A stretch of DNA of 12,214 nt from contig CAAENY010000128.1 in assembly GCA_900757465.1 (NCBI GenBank), positions 1-12,214 on the forward strand, written 5' to 3'. Numbering within the stretch: the first letter of the stretch is position 1; the number at the start of each line of letters is the position of its first letter. Below the pieces are notes generated by a model. That model was not told the DNA's origin. It did not search any database and saw nothing but the letters and a program-made list of their open reading frames with translations. Shown here in pieces: positions 5,734-12,214 of this stretch. Source of the DNA: an uncultured Collinsella sp. Its GTDB lineage: Bacteria; Actinomycetota; Coriobacteriia; Coriobacteriales; Coriobacteriaceae. The translations under genes and the position numbers were made by a program.

Positions 5734-7457
5734 TACTTCTCCGCTGGAAACGTATTTAGCAACTCAAAGTAGGTCTTATACAAAGTAGATTGAACGAACC
5801 GTTCGCTTTCTAGAGCTGAGGACATCAGCCATTCACCGAGCGCAATGCTGGCAGGAACACTCTTGAACCAGCCTTTTCGGTTTCCGGTTCTTCTTGAGGA
5901 TGAAGTGGCTAGAATTCTTCTTACGTCTTCTTCCGCTTGATCCTTCCATAGCTTTTCGGGCGATGAGGGATCGAAGGGGCCAAGTTCATTGCGGGCAAAA
6001 TCGTCATTAATGCGTTCACGAGGAACTATCTCCTCATCGATTAAAAAGGCAAGCAGCTTCGATATCAGCTCTTTATCCAACGCTTCGAATAACGCGTTTT
6101 CGGTTGACCAGCCGTCGGGCCATGCAAAAACTTGCACGCCAGATTGCTCGGCGCCTTCGAGTTTGGCGTTCGTTGTAGAATCGTCTGAGTCTACAAGGAG
6201 AGCGACTCTGTACCCAAGGCCAGCAAACCCCTGCGCATTTGAAACCGCTCTGGACCCTCCACCTCCTTGGCATAAGCATGTTCCAAGGGCAGCTAACGTT
6301 GGCTTACCTTGAGAGCGGGCCCTATCATCGCGATAGGCTGCAAATGCCCGATAGAGCCCTTCTTCGGTCTGGCCCTCCACAACGACGATCGAACGGGCCA
6401 AAAATGGAGATGAGCTCGATCTATGGAGCCCTTCCAACTCCTCCGGCACAAAAACGCAACTGGAATCTCCGCCTCGATTTGACAATATTGCAATTTCTGA
6501 AGCAGCGCAGCTTTCTACCGCATTGCTCGAGTGCGTGGTAAGGAAAACCTGTGAAATAGCCGCGTCTGCTTTCAGGGTTTCGATTAACCCGATAACGCGG
6601 TGCGGTTCTAGTCCGCTCTCCACCTCGTCGACTAAAAGCGTTGAGCTGTCGATGGCGCCAAGCTTCTGTATTGCAAGACTCGTGAGCCGGCGAGTACCTA
6701 GTCCATAACGGTGGACGGGGACGCTTCCCGAATATAGGGCGAGCGAACCATAGCCGTCGCCTCTCGATGTATCGAGCCCCGGAACCATATTGGAATAACT
6801 CGCAGCGCCAAAAGCTTGCGCACCGGCCCTGATGTTTTCCAGTACGCGAGCAAAATCATCTGGCATAGTAATGCTGCCCAATGCTTCTCGAGCGGCCTGG
6901 GTGGCGCCCTTCATAGCCGCTTCTGCTCCATCAGTGCCCCGTGACACCTTGCCTAGCGCCGAATTACGCGACCAGCGAAGATGAACGTCAACTCGTTCGT
7001 CAAGTTTGGATACGCCAAGTTTTCTTCTTGCGGAAGATTTAAATGCCGCAAGAGTTCCATCGGAACGAATAATCGACCACGTTGGCTCGAAATCAATATT
7101 GATTGAAAGCTCGACAACGAGGCAATGCTCACACCCGTCAAACGGTTCGGGAACAACCCTCCCGTCTTCAGAGATACCTTGTAAGTAGAGCCCACAAGAG
7201 TCAATGGCCATTAGATCATCTGGAAGGTCAGTCAGGAGCGCGGTGATGATAATTGGCTTAGATTCGTCACTGTAATCGCTGAACGAAATGGGGAGGTTCC
7301 ATCTGTCTCCAAGAAGCCAATCGAGCGCGTCTAGTACAGTCGTCTTTCCTGAATCGCCCGCACCTATAATGCATATAAGCTTCTTATCGGCCGGGATTGA
7401 CCAGTTGAGTTTTTTAATTCCTCGAAAATTGTCGATTCTTAAGTTGCGGATAATCAA
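5733..7457 (-). CDS. gajA: GajA-like OLD-family ATPase/TOPRIM endonuclease (Gabija)
   Basis: From a TTG at 7457 the product is 574 residues, matching the roughly 578 of characterised GajA. The N-terminal ABC-type ATPase has MIIRNLRIDNFRGIKKL at its start, Walker A GAGDSGKTT (32-40), a signature-like YGLGTRRL (251-258), Walker B STLLVDEVESGLEPHR (272-287) and switch His in TTHS (307-310). The C-terminal TOPRIM nuclease has IVVVEGQTEEGLYRAF (357-372, catalytic Glu361), LLVDSDD (420-426, metal-binding Asp) and the late Lys/Trp segment RKGWFKSVPASIALGEWL (527-544). GajA is a sequence-specific DNA-nicking enzyme inhibited by normal nucleotide levels. I chose TTG because AAGGGG lies 6 bases upstream, the fold starts there, and it follows the DUF4238 stop by one base. 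An in-frame GTG or ATG farther up, at 7550, would overlap DUF4238 by about 90 bases and add a non-homologous tail. Confidence 0.9.
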   Translation of the reverse strand: MIIRNLRIDNFRGIKKLNWSIPADKKLICIIGAGDSGKTTVLDALDWLLGDRWNLPISFSDYSDESKPIIITALLTDLPDDLMAIDSCGLYLQGISEDGRVVPEPFDGCEHCLVVELSINIDFEPTWSIIRSDGTLAAFKSSARRKLGVSKLDERVDVHLRWSRNSALGKVSRGTDGAEAAMKGATQAAREALGSITMPDDFARVLENIRAGAQAFGAASYSNMVPGLDTSRGDGYGSLALYSGSVPVHRYGLGTRRLTSLAIQKLGAIDSSTLLVDEVESGLEPHRVIGLIETLKADAAISQVFLTTHSSNAVESCAASEIAILSNRGGDSSCVFVPEELEGLHRSSSSPFLARSIVVVEGQTEEGLYRAFAAYRDDRARSQGKPTLAALGTCLCQGGGGSRAVSNAQGFAGLGYRVALLVDSDDSTTNAKLEGAEQSGVQVFAWPDGWSTENALFEALDKELISKLLAFLIDEEIVPRERINDDFARNELGPFDPSSPEKLWKDQAEEDVRRILATSSSRRTGNRKGWFKSVPASIALGEWLMSSALESERFVQSTLYKTYFELLNTFPAEK

Positions 7458-7458
7458 A

Positions 7459-8382
7459 TCAATCCCCTTCGATAGATTTGACGTTGGCCGTTTGACCCCA
7501 ATCGCGTACCGCGTGCTCGAGCGGGCCGCTTCCCCTCGATATGGCGACATCCCAATGCTCGCAGTTAAGCAGAAGAAGTCGGTTCATGAACTCGACGCCC
7601 GAAAAACCGAGTCTCGCAAACGGCGGAAATAGAGGGTCATCTGAAAAGACCGCAGCATACTCACTGCTCAACGGCATATACGCGAGATGAAAATCGTACG
7701 AGTCGTCCTCGGGCCCGATGATGAACATAGGCATCGACGTCGTAACGAACCCTGAGCCGACGGGTGCCCTAAGGATGGAGAAGCTCTTCTCAAAAAAAGC
7801 CTTTCGAATACGGTTAACTGGCACAATATCATCGTTGGAGAAGAGCATGGTTGCGGCGGCGGCAAGCTCGACCACCGCTTGGGAATCCCCGCGCCAATCC
7901 GACCAATCGAGCAAGCCGAGCTCATAGGGTGTCAGATGAACGTTTCTGAGCAGCTCTTCGGCAGTCTCGCGTGACCATTTCTTGTCGACGCGCATACTGA
8001 TAGGGTGCCGGACGATGATATTTGCTGCCAGCTCGCAAACGGCGGCTTTCCCATCAGAATACCCTTCGTCTTCGCACTGGTCTTCTTTCTGGCGTTCCAA
8101 AAAGCGATCGTAAAGCGGCGCGATGCGGCTCTCGAGCTCAGATAGCTTAACCTCGATGAGGTTCTGCGCATAGAATCTGTCTGTCGCATCGCCTGTCGCA
8201 TCGGCATGCTCGACCTCATAAAGATCGCGCATGCTGCAAAGGTTCTCGCAATTCGTGCGGAAGAAGGAGCCCTTCTGTCTGCTGTAGGCATGAAGCTGCC
8301 CGGAGGAATCCGCGAAATGGCGCAGGTAGAACCGCGGCACCCAGTGCTGCTTTCGCGTCATCTTTCCGGGCAGCTTCGACAT
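7459..8382 (-). CDS. DUF4238-family protein
   Basis: The 307-residue protein has the DUF4238 (PF14022) hallmark near its N-terminus, RKQHWVPRFYLRHFAD (10-25), followed by NCENLCSMRDLYE (44-56). The central region is helical and charged (for example ELESRIAPLYDRFLERQKED, 82-101). The C-terminal third has the family's GFVTTSMPMFIIGP (211-224) and YMPLSSEYAAVF (235-246). There is no membrane segment or signal peptide. To my knowledge the biochemical role of the family is not established. The ATG starts one base after the res stop and the gene ends one base before the gajA TTG, so it is translated as part of the defence operon. M8 is a possible alternative start. Because it sits between two complete defence modules it may be an extra effector or regulator. 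Its composition (53% G/C in one 60-base sample) is intermediate between res and gajA. Confidence 0.85.
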   Translation of the reverse strand: MSKLPGKMTRKQHWVPRFYLRHFADSSGQLHAYSRQKGSFFRTNCENLCSMRDLYEVEHADATGDATDRFYAQNLIEVKLSELESRIAPLYDRFLERQKEDQCEDEGYSDGKAAVCELAANIIVRHPISMRVDKKWSRETAEELLRNVHLTPYELGLLDWSDWRGDSQAVVELAAAATMLFSNDDIVPVNRIRKAFFEKSFSILRAPVGSGFVTTSMPMFIIGPEDDSYDFHLAYMPLSSEYAAVFSDDPLFPPFARLGFSGVEFMNRLLLLNCEHWDVAISRGSGPLEHAVRDWGQTANVKSIEGD

Positions 8383-8383
8383 C

Positions 8384-11300
8384 CTAAGCCTTCACCGCCT
8401 CGTATTGGTAGGTCGTGCGCACGTTGTAATGGAAGTCGTTTCCGAGGTCCAGCGCCTCGAAGTGCTTCTTGGCGCAGCCGATCTTGATCTTCTCCGCGTC
8501 GCGCAGGGCGGGCTCGCCGTTCTTGCCGCCCTTGGTCTCGGTCACGAAGTACACGCGGCGCTCGCCGTCGGCCTCCTCGACGTACGCCCAGTCGGGGTTG
8601 TAACTGCCGAGCGGCGTGTCGATCTTGAACGCCGAGGGCAATTTCGCGAACACGAGAACCTCCTCCTGCTTGTCTAGAGCCTCGGCAAAGGAGCGCTCGA
8701 CCCCCGCCGAGTCGTAGACCACGTAGTTGTACAGGCTCTTGCTCGTCATGTCCGGCTTCCACGCGTTCTGCCCAAGGTAGGCCGTGTAGTCGTCAAGCTC
8801 GAGGTCGCGCATGGTGTACCACTCGTCCTCGGGAAGGCGCACGTACTTGATGCCCTGGGCGATGAGGTCGTTCTTCACGCGGTTGATCTTGTCGCCGACC
8901 TGCGCGAGGAAGGTCGCGGGGTCGATCTCGAACTCGTCGAGGCGGCTGCAGCCCTCGAGGATCGCCTTGATGGTGCCGCGGGTGAGCCCGACGGCGTCCT
9001 GCAGCTCTGCGATCGGGTCGGGAAGGTCGTATTTCACCTTTCCCGAAACGGACACCACGGAGGTGCCCGTGCCCTCGGCGCTCACGCCCGCGTCGTCGAT
9101 GCCCAGCGAGGCACGCTCGCTCGTCACCTGGGGCGGGCGCACGGCGAGCATGCCGTCGACAGCTTCGATGGCATGTTCGATGAGCTTGCCGGAGTCGACC
9201 TCGACCTGGAAGCGCGTGCGCTGGCGGATGCGGTCCCACAGGGCCTGGAACGCAGGGTCGAGCGTGACGTCCTTCTGCAGCTCGACCGAGACCTCCTTGG
9301 CCTTGTCACGGATCTGGACCCTCTGGGACTTGTGGATGATGATCGCCTCGACCTGCTCCTTGGCAGGCTCGAGCTCGGCGGGGAGCTCGACCTTGCCCTC
9401 CTCGGCGGCCGCCTTCAGCTCGGGCGTCACCGCGCCCTTGTCGTCGACCATGCCGGTCGCGACGAGGTGGTCGTAGACCTGCTTGGACTTCTCGTAGCCC
9501 AGGCGCTCCTCGACGCCATCATCGCCCTTGACCGTGACCTTCGTGAAGCTCTCCGGAGTGATGACGCCGAACTTGAAGTCCTCAGCCTCAAGCTCCTTCT
9601 GCAGGCCGTTGGCGAAGTCGTCGTAGCTCTCGTTCGCGATGACGGTGAGCACGTTCGCCTCTGGGTCGTACAGGCGCTCGCCATCCTGGTTCACGCACAG
9701 GCGCAGACCGCGGCCGATCTTCTGGCGCTTGGTCAGGTTGTCCTTTGTCTCGACGAGCGTGCAGATCTGGAACACGTTGGGGTTGTCCCAGCCCTCCTTG
9801 AGCGCGGAGTGGCTGAAGACGAAAGAGACGTCCTTGTCCGCGTCCTTGCCGTCCGGGAAGGAGATGAGCGTCTCCTTCTTCTGCATGATGAGCTCGAAGG
9901 CCCCGGCGTCGTCGGCGGTGCCGGCGGCTCCCTTGGAGTCCTTGAACTTGCCCTTCTTGTCCTTGGCGAAGTATCCCTGGTGCACGGCGTGGGGGTCGCG
10001 CACCAGCGGGGCGCCGACGGCTTCGTAGCACTCGAGCCACGTGCCCTTGCCGATCCCCGCCGCCTTTGCGATGCGACGAGGCGCCTTCGAGTTCAGGGCA
10101 CCTGCGTACTCCTCCTCAAACATCAGGGCGTACAGGCCGCCGTGGACTTCGGGCTCGTAGACGCGGTATCGGTCGACGCGGTCGATGAAGAAGAGCGAGA
10201 GCACCTTCACGCCGCGCGGCCACAGCTCGAACTGGCGGGCCAGGTGGTCCTCGATGGTGCGGCGGATCTGCGCGCGCTTGACGACCTCCTCGTTGACGTC
10301 GCCCAGCGCCTCGCCGAGCTCGAGCACCTCGCCGTTCTGGAACTCTATGAACTCGTCGCCCACTGCGGCGCCGATGTTGTTGACCACCCAGCCGCTCTCG
10401 TAGTCGCTGTTCTCGCCGCTCTTCTGGTAGAGGTCGTTGCCGGTCTTCACCGTGACGGCCTTGCGCTTCTGCGTGCCGTCGGCCTGGCGCACGTCGATGG
10501 ACACCTTGGCGGAGAACGGGTCGGACTTGACGGACTCGAGCCTCACGTACGCGCCGTTGAGGTTCGCCTCGGCCTTGATCGAGTCCACGCAGATGCCCTT
10601 CACCAGGTGGCGCTCGAAGGCGTCGACCGGCGTGAGGCGGTAGATCATGTTGTAGGCCTGCTTGTGCGTGGCCGAGTAGCGCAGCACGAACAGCGGGTTC
10701 AGGCTCTTGATGGCGGCCTTGGCCTGCTTGGTGTTGTCGACGCTCTGGGGCTCGTCGATGATGACGACGGGCTTGCAGGCGCTCACGAGCTCGCGAGGGC
10801 TGAAGCCGCCGGTGAGCTTCTCGCTGGGACGGTGGAAGAGGTTGCCCTCCTTCGCGGTGCCATCCTTCTCGAGGCCCTTGTTGAACGCGTCGATGTTGAT
10901 GACCATGACCTGGATGGAGCTCGACGTGGCGAAGTTACCCACCGGCCCCATGTCCTTCGAGTCGTACACGAAGTAGTCGAGCGGCGTGCGGTCGTAGAGC
11001 GTCTCGAAGTGCCTGCGGGTGGTCTGGAGGCTCTTGAGGACGCCCTCGCGGATGGCCACGCTCGGCACGACGATAACGAACTTGGTGATGCCGTAGCGGC
11101 GGTTTAGCTCGTAGATGGAGCGGATGTAGACGTAGGTCTTGCCGGTGCCGGTCTCCATCTCGACGGTGAAGTCTCGCAGGCGCCCATCGGTGAGGACGTC
11201 GGTTGCCGGGAGGCAGCCCTCCTCCTGCACGGCGTGCAGGTTGTCGAGGAGCTGGCCCGGCGCCACGCGAAGCTCGTTGCCGTGGCCGACCATGAGCTCG

Positions 11301-11446
11301 CCGATTGCCGTCTGGCCTTTGCGGCCGGAATCGGCGGAGAATACGCTGCCAATAAATTGTTGTCCGCGGAACAGGTCGCAGGTTGCTTCGATGGCCTCCA
11401 GCTGGTGCTGCTGGTCGGATGAGAACTTGAACTCGAGCGCCGCCAT
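8384..11446 (-). CDS. res: Type III restriction enzyme, Res subunit
   Basis: The 1020-residue protein has full type III Res architecture. The superfamily 2 translocase has motif I MEMETGTGKTY-like residues at 97-105, FVIVVPSVAIREG (123-135), motif II VVIIDEPQS (227-235), motif III LRYSATH (255-261), motif V FVFSHSALKEGWDNP (543-557) and motif VI RQKIGRGLRL (574-583). The C-terminal PD-(D/E)xK endonuclease has NPDWAYV with Asp952 and ETKG with Glu970 and Lys972, all intact. With Mod it cuts DNA about 25-27 bases from one of two inversely oriented unmodified sites after ATP-driven diffusion. The ATG at 11446 is one base after the mod stop. Codon use is strongly GC-rich, matching the chromosomal genes and unlike gajA/gajB. 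A very long open frame on the opposite strand at 9173-11107 is a shadow. Confidence 0.96.
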   Translation of the reverse strand: MAALEFKFSSDQQHQLEAIEATCDLFRGQQFIGSVFSADSGRKGQTAIGELMVGHGNELRVAPGQLLDNLHAVQEEGCLPATDVLTDGRLRDFTVEMETGTGKTYVYIRSIYELNRRYGITKFVIVVPSVAIREGVLKSLQTTRRHFETLYDRTPLDYFVYDSKDMGPVGNFATSSSIQVMVINIDAFNKGLEKDGTAKEGNLFHRPSEKLTGGFSPRELVSACKPVVIIDEPQSVDNTKQAKAAIKSLNPLFVLRYSATHKQAYNMIYRLTPVDAFERHLVKGICVDSIKAEANLNGAYVRLESVKSDPFSAKVSIDVRQADGTQKRKAVTVKTGNDLYQKSGENSDYESGWVVNNIGAAVGDEFIEFQNGEVLELGEALGDVNEEVVKRAQIRRTIEDHLARQFELWPRGVKVLSLFFIDRVDRYRVYEPEVHGGLYALMFEEEYAGALNSKAPRRIAKAAGIGKGTWLECYEAVGAPLVRDPHAVHQGYFAKDKKGKFKDSKGAAGTADDAGAFELIMQKKETLISFPDGKDADKDVSFVFSHSALKEGWDNPNVFQICTLVETKDNLTKRQKIGRGLRLCVNQDGERLYDPEANVLTVIANESYDDFANGLQKELEAEDFKFGVITPESFTKVTVKGDDGVEERLGYEKSKQVYDHLVATGMVDDKGAVTPELKAAAEEGKVELPAELEPAKEQVEAIIIHKSQRVQIRDKAKEVSVELQKDVTLDPAFQALWDRIRQRTRFQVEVDSGKLIEHAIEAVDGMLAVRPPQVTSERASLGIDDAGVSAEGTGTSVVSVSGKVKYDLPDPIAELQDAVGLTRGTIKAILEGCSRLDEFEIDPATFLAQVGDKINRVKNDLIAQGIKYVRLPEDEWYTMRDLELDDYTAYLGQNAWKPDMTSKSLYNYVVYDSAGVERSFAEALDKQEEVLVFAKLPSAFKIDTPLGSYNPDWAYVEEADGERRVYFVTETKGGKNGEPALRDAEKIKIGCAKKHFEALDLGNDFHYNVRTTYQYEAVKA

Positions 11447-11447
11447 G

Positions 11448-12214
11448 CTAGACCGTCCTCAATTCGATCTCACAGCCCATGCGCTCGCCGGCGTGCTTGA
11501 AGATCTGCACGGCGTTGAGCTTGAGGGTGTCGTCGAGGACGGAATCGAGGATGAGAACGCGCCTGGGCTCCATGTCGGCGATGGCCTCGAGCGCCTCAAT
11601 GGTGAGGCCTCGGGACATGCAGCAGACGAGCTCGTCGCAAGCGACGGACCAGATGGGATAGCCCGCGGCTTCAGACTTCTCGACGGGCAGCGTGAGCTCG
11701 AGGCCCCATTTGAGCATCATCTCGAAGACGATATCCATATCGGAGCGATCGGGCTTGACCACGTCGAAGAGGAGCTGACCGGGCTCGGGCTTCTCAATGC
11801 CGGACTCATCGAGCTCGAACACACGGAAGCCGATGTCGGGAAGCTGCTTGGGTCCCTCGCCAAGCTTGAGTTGACGGTTGGATTCCTCGAGCTCGGTTTT
11901 GATTTTGTCGCCTGCGCGGCGAATGCGTCCTTCGCCTATGTCGCAGAGAGTCTCATACCCGTCCTTGTAGGCGTCGCGTTTCGGGTCACAAGGCTCTGGA
12001 AGCTGGACAAGGATAAACTGATAGCGATCATCTTTTCCGAGCTCCTGCAGGAACATGGCATGGGCGGTCGATGCTGAGCCTGAGAAAAAATCAAGCACAA
12101 TATCACCCGTGCTTAAATGCTCATGTACGGTAAAGAAGCAAGCAACCGAAAACAATAGATAGACCGCCAGCACTACACTATTCCGAACCAAAGACCAAAA
12201 GATAAGCATTTTGA
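11448..12214 (-). CDS. mod: Type III DNA methyltransferase, Mod subunit, 3' part only
   Basis: The frame is open from the right edge to the TAG at 11448-11450, giving roughly the last 255 residues of a protein usually 600-700 long. The AdoMet-binding motif I of a beta-class methyltransferase is visible as DIVLDFFSGSASTAHA. It is followed by the Mod landmarks YQFILVQLPEPCDP, DGYETLCDIGEGRIRRAGDK and the acidic C-terminal domain that contacts Res. The catalytic DPPY motif and target recognition domain would lie beyond the edge. The second Gly of FxGxG is Ala here, an accepted variant in this family as far as I know. An ATG at 12209 exists but is mid-protein. About 100 bases next to the edge are more AT-rich (26 of 60 G/C in one stretch) and match the family only loosely. 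Mod supplies the sequence specificity and host protection for Res. Confidence 0.88.
   Translation of the reverse strand, partial: KMLIFWSLVRNSVVLAVYLLFSVACFFTVHEHLSTGDIVLDFFSGSASTAHAMFLQELGKDDRYQFILVQLPEPCDPKRDAYKDGYETLCDIGEGRIRRAGDKIKTELEESNRQLKLGEGPKQLPDIGFRVFELDESGIEKPEPGQLLFDVVKPDRSDMDIVFEMMLKWGLELTLPVEKSEAAGYPIWSVACDELVCCMSRGLTIEALEAIADMEPRRVLILDSVLDDTLKLNAVQIFKHAGERMGCEIELRTV

Noticed and set aside
7458..7550. 31-residue upstream extension of GajA
   Set aside because: It overlaps the DUF4238 coding sequence and adds residues unlike GajA N-termini, which begin just before the first beta strand.
9173..11107. 644-residue open frame on the plus strand opposite res
   Set aside because: It is the GC-rich antisense shadow of res: low-complexity Leu/Val/Asp/Glu/Arg composition, no ribosome site or motif, while the opposite strand encodes a complete type III Res.

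Overview
The window looks like part of a high-GC actinobacterial chromosome. The housekeeping genes are very GC-rich (one 60-base stretch of proC counts 48 G/C of 60). The integrase remnant and the Dus and ProC sequences resemble those I associate with Coriobacteriia (Olsenella/Atopobiaceae-like gut bacteria). That placement is an inference from protein character, not a search result.

Layout, left to right. Positions 1-251 hold the 3' end of a probable tRNA-dihydrouridine synthase. Positions 433-1003 hold a Phd/YefM-RelE/ParE toxin-antitoxin pair with a palindromic operator candidate. It is flanked by two long hairpins that share a core sequence. Positions 1263-2030 are proC (pyrroline-5-carboxylate reductase), preceded by another strong hairpin. 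Positions 2031-2390 are a gap with a possible small minus-strand gene. Positions 2391-2813 encode an unrecognised 140-residue protein. Positions about 3089-3698 are a decayed, frameshifted tyrosine integrase, followed at once by a ribbon-helix-helix/MobC-like gene (3704-4078) whose tail also looks frameshifted. These two are the residue of an integrated mobile element.

From 4273 to the right edge everything is on the minus strand and forms one very tight five-gene run. In transcription order it is: type III restriction-modification mod (3' part only, entering from the right edge), res (1020 aa), a DUF4238-family protein (307 aa), a GajA-like OLD/TOPRIM ATPase-nuclease (574 aa from an inferred TTG start) and a GajB-like UvrD-type helicase (486 aa). 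The four junctions are 1-base gaps or a 1-base overlap, so the genes are almost certainly co-transcribed and translationally coupled. The promoter must lie to the right of the window, upstream of mod.

The main result is this composite anti-phage operon. A type III R-M system is followed without a break by a complete Gabija pair, with DUF4238 between them. Base composition falls inside the operon: 60-base samples gave about 60% G/C in res, 53% in DUF4238 and 43% in gajA. This suggests the DUF4238-gajA-gajB block was attached to a resident R-M operon, next to an integration scar. A perfect 15-bp inverted repeat spans the gajB stop codon where the operon meets the convergent integrase remnant.
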